Shown here piece after piece: positions 1 to 8,415 of a stretch of DNA of 64,000 bases; within the stretch, counting starts at the first letter, position 1; each line of letters opens with the position of its first letter. The position numbers and the translations under genes are program-made. Origin of the DNA: Actinacidiphila yanglinensis (GTDB taxonomy: Bacteria > Actinomycetota > Actinomycetes > Streptomycetales > Streptomycetaceae); assembly GCF_900107965.1 (NCBI RefSeq), contig NZ_FNVU01000022.1:62001-126000 (forward strand), given 5' to 3'. Under the pieces are notes generated by a model that was not told the DNA's origin, ran no database searches, and saw only the letters and a program-made list of their open reading frames with translations.

Positions 1-64
1 CGCCTCTCAATCAGCCGCGATATTGATACTTCATCCTATGGGCGGCGCCGCCTACCGTAGGGGC

Positions 65-1258
65 GTGAGCGCTTTCCTCTACGCAGCGAACCGCACGCCC
101 TTCGGGAAGTTCGGCGGTGGGCTGGCCGGTGTCCGCCCCGACGACCTGGCCGCCGCCGCGATCACCGGGCTGCTCGCCCGGACCCCCGACCTCGAACCGG
201 CGGCGGTCGACGAGGTGGTCTGGGGCAACGCGAACGGCGCCGGGGAGGAGAACCGCAACGTCGGCCGGATGGCCGCGCTGCTGGCGGGCCTGCCCACGAG
301 CGTGCCCGGCACGACCGTCAACCGCCTGTGCGGGTCCTCCCTCGACGCGGCGATGATCGGATCGCGGGCGATCGAGACCGGCGACGCCGACATCGTCCTC
401 GTCGGCGGGGTGGAGTCGATGACGCGCGCGCCGTGGGTGCTGCCGAAACCGGCGAAGGGATTCCCGGCCGGCGACGTGACCGCCGTGTCGACCACCCTCG
501 GCTGGCGGCTGGTCAACCCGCGGATGCCGCAGGAGTGGACGCTCTCGCTGGGGGAGTGCAACGAGCGGCTCCAGCAGCGGTACGGCGTGAGCCGCGCACG
601 CCAGGACGAGTTCGCCGCCCGCTCGCACCGGCTCGCGCACGAGGCGTGGGAGAGCGGCTTCTACGACGAACTCGTCACGCCGGTCGAGGCGTTGACCCGC
701 GACGAGACGATCCGGCCCGCGACCACCCCGCAGGTGCTGGCCGCCCTCAAGCCGTCCTTCCGGCCCGACGGGACCATCACCGCCGGGAACGCCTCGCCGC
801 TGACGGACGGCGCCTCGGCGGTGCTGCTCGGCAGCGAGGGCGCGGCCGGCGCGATCGGCCGGGAGCCGACGGCCCGGATCGCCGGCCGCGGCGTGATGGC
901 GCTCGACCCGCAGGACTTCGGCTACGCCCCCGTCGAGGCGGCCGGCCGGGCGCTGGAACGGGCGGGCATCGGCTGGGACCGGGTCGGGGCGGTGGAGCTC
1001 AACGAGGCGTTCGCGGTGCAGTCCCTGGTCTGCGTCGACGCGTGGCTCGAAGAGGGGCTGCGCGACCCGGAGTTGGTCAACGCCAAGGGCGGCGCGATCG
1101 CGCTCGGGCACCCGCTCGGTGCCTCCGGCGGCCGGGTCCTCGGCACCCTGGCCGGTGTCCTGCGCGAGCGCGGGGAGCGGTACGGCGTCGCGGCCATCTG
1201 CATCGGTGTCGGCCAGGGGCTGGCCGTCGTCCTGGAGAACCTGGAGGCCGGGGCGTGA
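65..1258 (+). CDS. pcaF: beta-ketoadipyl-CoA thiolase
   Basis: Thiolase of 397 residues that would cleave 3-oxoadipyl-CoA to succinyl-CoA and acetyl-CoA, the last step of the beta-ketoadipate pathway. The acylated cysteine is Cys89 in NRLCGSS. The catalytic His349 is in GHPLGASGGR, and the second cysteine Cys379 is in CIGVGQG. I chose the GTG at 65 because the protein then begins MSAFLYAANRTPFG, the usual thiolase N-terminus, and a short purine run (AGGGG) precedes it. An in-frame ATG lies at 38. The stop overlaps the next gene's GTG (GTGA), so it is translationally coupled to the CoA-transferase genes, which supports a pca role over a generic acetyl-CoA acetyltransferase. Confidence 0.85.
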   Translation: MSAFLYAANRTPFGKFGGGLAGVRPDDLAAAAITGLLARTPDLEPAAVDEVVWGNANGAGEENRNVGRMAALLAGLPTSVPGTTVNRLCGSSLDAAMIGSRAIETGDADIVLVGGVESMTRAPWVLPKPAKGFPAGDVTAVSTTLGWRLVNPRMPQEWTLSLGECNERLQQRYGVSRARQDEFAARSHRLAHEAWESGFYDELVTPVEALTRDETIRPATTPQVLAALKPSFRPDGTITAGNASPLTDGASAVLLGSEGAAGAIGREPTARIAGRGVMALDPQDFGYAPVEAAGRALERAGIGWDRVGAVELNEAFAVQSLVCVDAWLEEGLRDPELVNAKGGAIALGHPLGASGGRVLGTLAGVLRERGERYGVAAICIGVGQGLAVVLENLEAGA

Positions 1259-1950
1259 GCCGCGCCCGAGTCCTGGACACCTGCGACGAGGCGGTCGCGG
1301 GGATCGAGGACGGCTCCGTCGTCCTGGTCGGCGGGTTCGGCTTCGCGGGGATGCCGTTCGACCTCCTCGACGCGCTGATCCGGCAGGGCGCCACGGACCT
1401 CACCGTCGTGTCCAACAACGCGGGCAACGGCGAGGTCGGCCTCGCCGGGCTGCTCAAGGCCGGGCGGGTGCGGAAGGTGGTCTGCTCCTTCCCGCGGCAG
1501 GCCGACTCCTACGTCTTCGACGAGCTGTACCGGTCCGGCCGGGTCGACCTCGAAGTGGTGCCGCAGGGCAACCTGGCGGAGCGGATGCGGGCGGCCGGCG
1601 CGGGCATCGGCGCGTTCTTCTGCCCCACCGCGGTCGGCACGCCGCTGGCCGAGGGCAAGGAGACGCGGACCATCGACGGCCGCGAGCACGTGCTGGAGTA
1701 CCCGATCAGGGGCGACTACGCGCTCATCTCCGCGCACCGGGCCGACCCGATGGGCAACCTCGTCTACCGCAGGACCGCCCGCAACTTCGGGCCCGTCATG
1801 GCCACGGCCGCCGCCACCACCGTCGTGCAGGTGAACGAGGTCGTCGCGCTCGGGGAACTCGACCCCGAGGCGGTCGTCACCCCCTCCATCTACGTCGACC
1901 GGATCGTCCCGGTCCAGGCCCGGCACTACACCGTCCAGGGGGCACGATGA
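1255..1950 (+). CDS. pcaI: 3-oxoadipate CoA-transferase subunit A
   Basis: Alpha subunit (231 residues) of the class I CoA-transferase that moves CoA from succinyl-CoA to 3-oxoadipate. The N-terminal glycine-rich stretch GGFGFAGMP is the family's signature. The GTG start overlaps the stop of the thiolase, and the stop overlaps the ATG of the B subunit (ATGA), giving a tight three-gene unit. SCOT-type acetoacetate transferases look very similar; the adjacent thiolase and the pcaHGBL genes 20 kb away favour 3-oxoadipate as substrate. Confidence 0.82.
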   Translation: MSRARVLDTCDEAVAGIEDGSVVLVGGFGFAGMPFDLLDALIRQGATDLTVVSNNAGNGEVGLAGLLKAGRVRKVVCSFPRQADSYVFDELYRSGRVDLEVVPQGNLAERMRAAGAGIGAFFCPTAVGTPLAEGKETRTIDGREHVLEYPIRGDYALISAHRADPMGNLVYRRTARNFGPVMATAAATTVVQVNEVVALGELDPEAVVTPSIYVDRIVPVQARHYTVQGAR

Positions 1951-2696
1951 GCACGTCGGCGCACACGACGAGCACGGAGCACACGGCGGGCGCGACCGGT
2001 ACGGAGAAGACGGCCGCCACGGCGGTGCGGGCGGCGCCCGGTGCGGTCGCGCACCTGGACCGGGGGCCGTTGACCATGGACGAACTCGCCGCGGTGATCG
2101 CCCGCGACATCCCCGACGGCTCGTACGTCAACCTCGGCATCGGCCTGCCGACCACGATCGCCGACCACCTGTCCGCGGATTCCGGGGTCGTGCTCCACAC
2201 CGAGAACGGCATGCTGAACATGGGCCCGGCCGCCGTCGGCGACGCGATCGACCCGGACCTCACCAACGCCGGCAAGGTGCCGGTCACCGAACTGCCGGGC
2301 GCGGCGTACTTCCACCACGCCGACTCCTTCGCGATGATGCGCGGCGGCCACCTGGACGTCTGCGTGCTCGGCGCCTTCCAGGTGAGCACCGCCGGCGACC
2401 TCGCCAACTGGCACACCGGCGGGCCCGACGACATCCCCGCCGTCGGCGGCGCCATGGACCTCGCGATCGGCGCGAAGGACGTCTACGTGATGACGAAGCT
2501 CTTCACCAGGACCGGTGCACCCAAGCTCGTGCCGTCCTGCACCTACCCGCTCACCGGCGTCCGCTGCGTCAGCCGCGTCTACACCGACCACGCCACCTTC
2601 GAGATCACCCCGAACGGCGCGCTCGTCCAGGAGAGTTGGGGCAGCACGGCGGCCGATCTGGCCGCGCGCCTGGACGGTGGCATCGCCCCGGGCTGA
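1947..2696 (+). CDS. pcaJ: 3-oxoadipate CoA-transferase subunit B
   Basis: Beta subunit (249 residues) of 3-oxoadipate:succinyl-CoA CoA-transferase. The catalytic glutamate is Glu86 in HTENGML, where the CoA thioester forms, preceded by the conserved NLGIGLPT segment. The first 40 or so residues are a Ser/Thr/Ala-rich extension not needed by the fold; a later start is possible, but the ATG at 1947 overlaps the pcaI stop. It is the last gene of the unit: a strong hairpin follows at 2722-2741. Confidence 0.82.
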   Translation: MSTSAHTTSTEHTAGATGTEKTAATAVRAAPGAVAHLDRGPLTMDELAAVIARDIPDGSYVNLGIGLPTTIADHLSADSGVVLHTENGMLNMGPAAVGDAIDPDLTNAGKVPVTELPGAAYFHHADSFAMMRGGHLDVCVLGAFQVSTAGDLANWHTGGPDDIPAVGGAMDLAIGAKDVYVMTKLFTRTGAPKLVPSCTYPLTGVRCVSRVYTDHATFEITPNGALVQESWGSTAADLAARLDGGIAPG

Positions 2697-2721
2697 CCCC
2701 GCCCGGCCGCGCGCCGCACCC

Positions 2722-2741
2722 GCGGGGAAAGGTTTCCCCGC
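2722..2741. terminator. hairpin after pcaJ
   Basis: Perfect inverted repeat with 9-bp arms (GCGGGGAAA at 2722-2730, TTTCCCCGC at 2733-2741), 26 bases after the pcaJ stop. There is no T-run after it, as is usual for actinomycete terminators. It separates the pca genes from the next transcription unit. Confidence 0.55.
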
Positions 2742-2810
2742 TGCTCCCCCTGTGTTCGCCTTGCCTGGCTACTCTCCCCTCGCCCGGTCCTGCACAGGAG
2801 AGGTACGTCC

Positions 2811-4385
2811 ATGAGCACCCCGGTCCACCCCACTTCGGCACGCCGGCCCGGGCCCGTCCTCACGCCGGTCCGGCGGGGCCAGGACCGGAGCCGGGCCGCG
2901 AGCCCTTCCGGCACCCCCGCGGAGCGCGCCATGCGCGCGGTCCAGTCCAGCGCCGGCAACCGGGCCGCGACCGCGATGGTGCAGCGCGCCCGGAACGCCC
3001 CGCGGGGCAGGGCGCCGGAGAACGCCAACCCGCCCGGCGGATCGCGGAGTTACCGTGACCGGATCGCCGCGATCCTGGACCGGCTGAAGAAGAACTTCGA
3101 GTTCATCGACACCTTCGTCAAGGGCGTCCAGGTACCCGCCAACGCGGGTTTCTCCCAGCACGCCGCCGCCACGGTCAACGAGGGCCTCAAGCACTCCGCC
3201 GCCGACTCGGGCGCCGGCGCCGTCTCGGAGAGCCTCGTCGCGGAGACCGTCGGCGCCGCCCTCGGCGGCATCGAGGCGGCCAAGGCCAGGAAGGACGCCA
3301 AGAAGCACCAGAGCGGGGCGGCCTTCCACGGGGCGCACAAGAAGTACACCTCCAAGACCGCCGAGGCGGTCGTCAGTGCCTCCAGCGCGGGAAACTACGC
3401 CCTCGGTGTCGCCAAGGAGCTGACCAAGGCCGAGAAGGCGGCGCACGCCATGGAGGCCACCGAGGTGAGCGGGGTCGGCTCCAGCGTGGTCGGCGCGGTG
3501 AAGGGGGCCCGCGCGGCGCGGCGTTTCGGGCTGACGGCCCGCAAGTACCGTGCCCTGGAGAAGATCGAGCGGCCCGACCGCACCGAGGAGGGCGCCCTGA
3601 CCCGGCTCAACCAGGCCCGGGAGAACGCCGAATGGTCCGCGGCCGAGGCGTACGTCGCGCTGGACGCCCACTGGGACCACGACGGCGCGGACCGGCTGGA
3701 CCGGGTGTCCGACGCCATCGACGCGGCGTGGTCGGCGATGGGCGACGCCCGTGACGCCGCCCGGGACGTCCAGCGCGCCGAGGACGTGAACACGATGAAC
3801 ACGGTGCTCACGTACGCGCTCGCCAAGCAGCGCAACAAGATGGGCAAGCAGGCGCTCACCGCCGTCGGCGAGTCCGCCAAGGCCGCGGGCGGCGTGGTGA
3901 CGGCGATCGCCGCGACCGCCGGCGGGGCCGGGCTGGCCAGCAACCCGGTCGGCTGGGGCCTCGCCGCTGGCGCGGCCGGCCTCATCTTCGGCGTCGCCGC
4001 CTACAAGGGGACCCGCGCCGGGATGAAGCGCTACGAGGGGGCCCGCCACCCCGACCGCTGGGCGGCGCAGGGCGGGACCGCGGCCGAGCCCGCCTCCCGC
4101 GAGGATGCGCTGAAGGAGGCGCTGAAGTTCTGGAAGAAGGTGGCGAACGGCGAACGCCAGGCCATGGCGCGCAGGATCTACGCCCTGGCGGCGGGGCCCG
4201 ACGTCAGCGGGAGTGGCAACACGTCGGCCGAGATGCGGGAGTCGGCCCGCGCGCTCCTGGTCGCCCTCAAGGCGGGGCCCGCGAACCAGCGGCTCACCCC
4301 CGAGGCATGGGCGAACTCCCTCAACGACCCGGCGAAGACCGCCGCCTGGGTCAAGGAGATCGCCGAACAGCTGTCCTCGGCGTGA
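2811..4385 (+). CDS. SAGNRA-motif protein, possible contractile-injection-system-linked effector
   Basis: Alanine-rich, mostly helical protein of 524 residues with no enzymatic domain I recognise. Residues 44-59 read VQSSAGNRAATAMVQR, which matches the L-Q-R-x-x-G-N-x-A-V-x-x-M-L-Q-R type motif near the N-terminus of many actinobacterial proteins linked to extracellular contractile injection systems, often with DUF4157. A Pro/Arg-rich disordered leader precedes it. Residues about 361-400 are a Gly/Ala-rich hydrophobic hairpin that could insert in a membrane. The last 110 residues are charged helices. It has its own ribosome site (AGGAGAGG, 2796-2803) and is flanked by hairpins, so it is probably monocistronic. 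No sheath, tube or baseplate genes are in the window. The motif is seen; the effector role is inference. Confidence 0.5.
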   Translation: MSTPVHPTSARRPGPVLTPVRRGQDRSRAASPSGTPAERAMRAVQSSAGNRAATAMVQRARNAPRGRAPENANPPGGSRSYRDRIAAILDRLKKNFEFIDTFVKGVQVPANAGFSQHAAATVNEGLKHSAADSGAGAVSESLVAETVGAALGGIEAAKARKDAKKHQSGAAFHGAHKKYTSKTAEAVVSASSAGNYALGVAKELTKAEKAAHAMEATEVSGVGSSVVGAVKGARAARRFGLTARKYRALEKIERPDRTEEGALTRLNQARENAEWSAAEAYVALDAHWDHDGADRLDRVSDAIDAAWSAMGDARDAARDVQRAEDVNTMNTVLTYALAKQRNKMGKQALTAVGESAKAAGGVVTAIAATAGGAGLASNPVGWGLAAGAAGLIFGVAAYKGTRAGMKRYEGARHPDRWAAQGGTAAEPASREDALKEALKFWKKVANGERQAMARRIYALAAGPDVSGSGNTSAEMRESARALLVALKAGPANQRLTPEAWANSLNDPAKTAAWVKEIAEQLSSA

Positions 4386-4420
4386 CCGGGAGGGCACCTG
4401 GTCCGGCCGGCGGGCCGGTG

Positions 4421-4451
4421 GCCGCCCCTCGCAACTCCCGCGAGGGGCGGC
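4421..4451. terminator. bidirectional terminator between convergent genes
   Basis: Perfect 12-bp stem (4421-4432 with 4440-4451) and 7-base loop, between the end of the SAGNRA protein gene (4385, plus) and the end of the GH92 gene (4467, minus). It can serve both. Confidence 0.7.
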
Positions 4452-4466
4452 TCCAGCTCTCCTCGC

Positions 4467-7400
4467 TCAGTGCGCGGGGCCGAGCCCCATGGCGAACACG
4501 TTCAGCCGCCCCGAGTAGCCGGAGGGCAGCACGACCGACGCGACGGTCCGGGACGCGTCCACCGGCACGCTGACCCCGAACACGTAGGTGCTCGTCTGCT
4601 GCGGGCCGGATGCCAGGTTGCGGTAGGACATCTTGGCCGCGACCGTCTCGCCGGGGAGCAACGCGTCCTGGTCGTGGTGCATCGTCCAGTCGCTCACGTG
4701 CAGCGTGTACGGCTGGACGGTCCCGTCGGTGTAGACGATCTGCCCGGTGGCGGTGATCGGGCCGCCGGACCCGGCGGTCGCCAGGAACGCGAGCGTGTCC
4801 GCGCTCCCCGGCGCCGCGGGCCGGATCGCCTGCCCGGTGGCCATGACGTCGTCGGCCTGTCCCGCGCTGCTCGCCGGCCAGGTGAGGGCGGCGTCGCCGA
4901 CGGCGACGGAGGCGCCCGGCGTCAGCCCGGCCGCCGCGAGGGCGTCCCTGGACAGGCTGTTGTGTCCGCCGTCGAGGTTGCCGACGCTCCGGTCGCTGTC
5001 CGGGCTGGTGCCCACCGTGTCGAAGAGCTGCGACACGTCGCTCGCGGCCACCTGGTACCGGGTGTCGGCGAACGTGTTCAGTGCGCCGCCGCTGCCGCCG
5101 TTGCTCGACCAGCCGGTGGTCACGGTCACCGGGTAGCTGCCGGGCGTCGCGTCCGAGGACGGGGTGAGCGAGAGCGTGGCCGTCGCCGAGTGGCCGGGGG
5201 CGAGCGCGGGGAGCGTGGTCGCGCGCACCGGCCAGGGCGCCTTGGCGCTGATCGTCACGTGATCGGCGGCGGTGCTGCCGGCGTTGGTGAGGTGCACCGT
5301 CATCGTGCCCGCGGCGCCGGCGGTGCCGGGCGTGGACGTGACGCCGGTGATCCGCACGTCGGCGGTGTGAGCCGTCGCCGAGCACGCGGAGACCGGCGTG
5401 GCCGAGCCGGTGGCCCAACTGCTCGGCCGGTCCCCGAGGTCGAAGCGCAGCGTGGCGCCCTTCCGGATCGCGCTGTGGCTGATGACGCTGGTCCGCAGCG
5501 GCTTGCCGTCGACCGTCAGACCGTCGATGTAGCGGTTGGCCGCCGACGCGCCGGGCGCGTCGATCACCAGTTGCGAGGACTGGTACCACGGCTGCTGCAG
5601 GTGCACCACGGCGTGGGTGAACAGCGGGCTCGTCAGCGTGTACTGGTCCCCGCCGGCGAACGCCGGGTACAGGCCGAGCGACGACAGCACGTACCAGCTC
5701 GACATCGTGCCGAGGTCGTCGTTGCCGGTGACGCCGGTCGGGCTCGTGTTGTAGAGGGTCTCGGCCGCGCGCACCACGTCCTGCGTCTTCCACGGCTGCC
5801 CGAGGTAGTTGTACAGGTACGGGGCCTGCAGGTCCGTCTCGTTGTACGGGTTGTACTGGTCCTCCGCGCCCCACGTGCCGCCGGCGACCCCCGCGGGGTC
5901 CGCGGCCAGCCGGTCGTACGAGAAGAACCGGTCGAGCTTCTCCACCGTCGGGCCGACCCCGCCGAGCGCGTTCGCCAGCCCCGTCACGTCCTGGGGGGCC
6001 AGCCAGGTGTACTGCCAGGCGGAGCCCTCCTTGAACCCGTTCTCGCTCGCCGGGTCGAAGGGGGCGAGCCACGAGCCGTCGGCCTGCCGCGGCTGCACGA
6101 AGCCGGTCTGCGGGTTGACGAGGTCGACGTACCGCTGCGACCGGTCCAGGAACCGGGCGGCGTCGGCCTTCTCGCCGAGCTTGCTCGCGTAGAGCGACAG
6201 CGAGCAGTCGTTGACGCCGTACTCGAGCTGGTCGGACGCCGCCGTCGGGTAGTCGCCGGTACTGCCCAGCGGCACGTAGCCCTGGTTGAGGTACTCGGCG
6301 AGCCCGGTGCGGCCCTCCAGGGGTGTCTGCGCGGGGTCGGGCAGCTGCGTCGCGTTCTTCAGCAGCGCGTCGTAGATCGGCCGCACGTCACCGGGGCGCA
6401 GCAGGCCCTTGAGGTACGCGTCGGTGAGGAGGTTCGCCGCCGGGTCGCCGACCATCTCGTTCGTGTCGTACTGGGCGTACGGCCACTTGGGCATCCAGCC
6501 GCTCTGCTGCGCGTCCTCCAGCAGGCTGTGCGCCATGGCGGCGACGCGCTCCGGGGCGACCAGGTCGAGCACCTGTTGCTGCGTGCGGTAGGTGTCCCAC
6601 ATGGAGAACGCCGTGTAGTGCGTCTGCCCGGGCGGCTCGTGGTGCACCGCCCCGTCGAAGCCCGTGTAGGCGCCGTCGGCGTCGGAGTACACGTTCGGGT
6701 CGAGCAGCGAGTGGTACAGCGCCGTGTAGAACGTCGACTGCTGCGCGGCGCTGCCGCCTTGGACCTGGACCCGCGACAGCATCGCGTTCCACTGCGAGGC
6801 GGCGGCCGCGCGGACGTGGTCGAAGCCGAACCCCTTGGTGCCCTCGGCGGCGAGGTTGCCGCGCGCGCCGTCGAGCGAGACGTAGGAGATGCCGACCTTC
6901 GAGGTGACGTCGTCGCTGCCGAACGAGAGGTAGGCACCGCTGCCCGTCCCGGTGGCCGACGCCTGCCCGGTCCTGACGCCGGTGCCGCTGCCGGTGGCGA
7001 AGGAGGTGAACGGATGGTCGAACTGCATCGAGAAGTAGACGGTGTACTTGTTGTAGCTCTTGGACGGGCAGGTGTTGAAGTACCCGTAGGTGCTGACGGA
7101 CCCCTCGACCGTGTGGTCCCCGACGACCTGGACGGTCGCGGCGGACGCGCCGCGGAAGCCGCCGCCCGGGCTCACGAGCACGCCGGGCGCTGCGCCGCTC
7201 GGGAAGGTGTAACGCGCCCAGCCGGTACGGGTGGTGGCGGTGAGTTCCGCGTGCACGCCGCCGAGGTCGACGGCGTACGAACCCGGGTGCGCGTCCTCGG
7301 TGGCGTGGTCGAAGGTGACCTCGTTCGCGTGCGGGTCCAGCGACGTCACGCCGCCGGTCAGCGGCAGGGACGTCACGTCGCCCATCGCGGCGCACCCCGG

Positions 7401-7694
7401 CCCGGACAGGTGGTTGAGCCCGAACCCCCAGGTCTTCGGGTTCGCGTACTCGTAGCCACCGCCCTCGGCCGACTCGGTGTTCGGGCTGAACTGCACCATG
7501 CCGAACGGGAGCGTGGCGCCGGGATACGTGCCGCCGCCGGCCGCGGTGCCGGCCAGCGGCGCGACCAGGGCGGCCGGATCGGCCGGTGCGGAGGCCGCCG
7601 ACGCGGCGGCGGGAACGGCCGACAGGCCGGTGATCACGAGCGCTGCCGTGACGATGAATCGAAGAGGACGAAGGTGGAGATTCCGTCGCCGCAT
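4467..7694 (-). CDS. secreted GH92 alpha-1,2-mannosidase
   Basis: Secreted glycoside hydrolase of 1075 residues that should trim alpha-linked mannose from N-glycans or yeast mannan using calcium. Family 92 hallmarks: GGGTYPGATLPFGMVQFSP near the mature N-terminus, EGSAWQYTWLAP, and GNDDLGTMSSWYVLSSLGLYP. The C-terminal third holds a beta-sandwich NEW3-like domain and a further putative sugar-binding region. The N-terminus is a classic signal peptide ending near AAASA. I chose the ATG at 7694 because GGGAGGGG lies just upstream; the open frame extends to 7745, which would put the start inside a palindromic operator. A CG-centred palindrome at 7731-7744 suggests LacI-type control, although no LacI gene is adjacent. 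Confidence 0.9.
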   Translation of the reverse strand: MRRRNLHLRPLRFIVTAALVITGLSAVPAAASAASAPADPAALVAPLAGTAAGGGTYPGATLPFGMVQFSPNTESAEGGGYEYANPKTWGFGLNHLSGPGCAAMGDVTSLPLTGGVTSLDPHANEVTFDHATEDAHPGSYAVDLGGVHAELTATTRTGWARYTFPSGAAPGVLVSPGGGFRGASAATVQVVGDHTVEGSVSTYGYFNTCPSKSYNKYTVYFSMQFDHPFTSFATGSGTGVRTGQASATGTGSGAYLSFGSDDVTSKVGISYVSLDGARGNLAAEGTKGFGFDHVRAAAASQWNAMLSRVQVQGGSAAQQSTFYTALYHSLLDPNVYSDADGAYTGFDGAVHHEPPGQTHYTAFSMWDTYRTQQQVLDLVAPERVAAMAHSLLEDAQQSGWMPKWPYAQYDTNEMVGDPAANLLTDAYLKGLLRPGDVRPIYDALLKNATQLPDPAQTPLEGRTGLAEYLNQGYVPLGSTGDYPTAASDQLEYGVNDCSLSLYASKLGEKADAARFLDRSQRYVDLVNPQTGFVQPRQADGSWLAPFDPASENGFKEGSAWQYTWLAPQDVTGLANALGGVGPTVEKLDRFFSYDRLAADPAGVAGGTWGAEDQYNPYNETDLQAPYLYNYLGQPWKTQDVVRAAETLYNTSPTGVTGNDDLGTMSSWYVLSSLGLYPAFAGGDQYTLTSPLFTHAVVHLQQPWYQSSQLVIDAPGASAANRYIDGLTVDGKPLRTSVISHSAIRKGATLRFDLGDRPSSWATGSATPVSACSATAHTADVRITGVTSTPGTAGAAGTMTVHLTNAGSTAADHVTISAKAPWPVRATTLPALAPGHSATATLSLTPSSDATPGSYPVTVTTGWSSNGGSGGALNTFADTRYQVAASDVSQLFDTVGTSPDSDRSVGNLDGGHNSLSRDALAAAGLTPGASVAVGDAALTWPASSAGQADDVMATGQAIRPAAPGSADTLAFLATAGSGGPITATGQIVYTDGTVQPYTLHVSDWTMHHDQDALLPGETVAAKMSYRNLASGPQQTSTYVFGVSVPVDASRTVASVVLPSGYSGRLNVFAMGLGPAH

Positions 7695-7730
7695 GGTGCC
7701 CCTCCCGGCGTGCTGCGCTCGGTGCTCGTT

Positions 7731-7744
7731 TGACATCGTTGTCA
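7731..7744. promoter_or_regulatory. CG-centred palindrome upstream of GH92 (LacI-like operator)
   Basis: TGACATCGTTGTCA: 7-bp arms around a central CG with one mismatch, 37 bp upstream of the GH92 start. Size and symmetry fit LacI-family operators, which commonly control secreted glycosidases in streptomycetes. The regulator is not identified. Confidence 0.6.
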
Positions 7745-7947
7745 CGCAGCTTGGGGGAACCTACTGCCACGGGAACGTCCAAGGCAAGGGTCATGACCTG
7801 CGGATCCCGGGGGTGGCTTCGGTGTGGGCCCGGTGTGGCTGCGGGGGAGGCTCGGGCGGCGCGGCCTCGGTGCGACCGGGGCGCGGGTTCGGTGTGGCCC
7901 GCGGTGGCCCGGCGTGGCGTCTGCGCGGGCCCGGCGTGGCTTTGGTC

Positions 7948-7963
7948 CTACGACTCGTAGTAG
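7948..7963. promoter_or_regulatory. BlaI-type operator 1 (blaI promoter)
   Basis: CTACGACTCGTAGTAG. It fits CTAC-N5-GTAGTAG, with a perfect CTACGA/TCGTAG inverted repeat around one base, 51 bp upstream of the BlaI-like gene's GTG. It is one of four such sites in the window (also 14456, 14553, 18397). BlaI/MecI repressors bind TACTACA/TGTAGTA-type dyads, so this is probably autoregulation. Confidence 0.75.
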
Positions 7964-8014
7964 TTTGGCGGGGGGCGGCGAGATCCCTGCCGGTGGGAGA
8001 CGAGGAGGTGCCGG

Positions 8015-8413
8015 GTGGCGGAGCGGAACGACCGGGGCACCCGGCGGCGGGCCCGGGGGGAGTTGGAGGGCGAGGTGCTGGCCGCGCTGTGGGCGGCCGG
8101 CGGGCCGGTGGCAGCCGCCGCCGTCCAGGAGAGCGTGCCCGGTACCGCCTACACGACGGTGCTGACGATCCTGACCCGGCTGTGCGAGAAGGGCCTGGTG
8201 ACGCGGCGGCGCGAGGGCCGCGGGCATGTCTACGCGCCCGTGGACGACCGGGCCGGTGTCGTGGCCGCGGGTATGCACTCGCTGCTGGACGACGGCGGGG
8301 ACCGCGGGGCGGTACTGGCCCGTTTCGTGTCGGAGCTGTCCGCGGAGGACGAGCACCTGCTGGAGCGGCTGCTGCAGGACGAGCAGCGCCACCGGCCGTC
8401 CGGCCCGGCGTAG
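8015..8413 (+). CDS. BlaI/MecI/CopY-family transcriptional repressor
   Basis: Winged-helix repressor of 132 residues. The N-terminal half (ELEGEVLAALWAAGGPV, then TAYTTVLTILTRLCEKGLVTRRREGRGHVY) is the typical BlaI DNA-binding domain; the C-terminal helices (VLARFVSELSAEDEHLLERLL) form the dimer region that the partner protease normally cleaves. The GTG start has a strong GAGGAGG at 8002-8008. The M56 protease gene starts two bases after the stop. The operator at 7948-7963 and three copies elsewhere indicate an autoregulated local regulon. Confidence 0.9.
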   Translation: MAERNDRGTRRRARGELEGEVLAALWAAGGPVAAAAVQESVPGTAYTTVLTILTRLCEKGLVTRRREGRGHVYAPVDDRAGVVAAGMHSLLDDGGDRGAVLARFVSELSAEDEHLLERLLQDEQRHRPSGPA

Positions 8414-8415
8414 CC

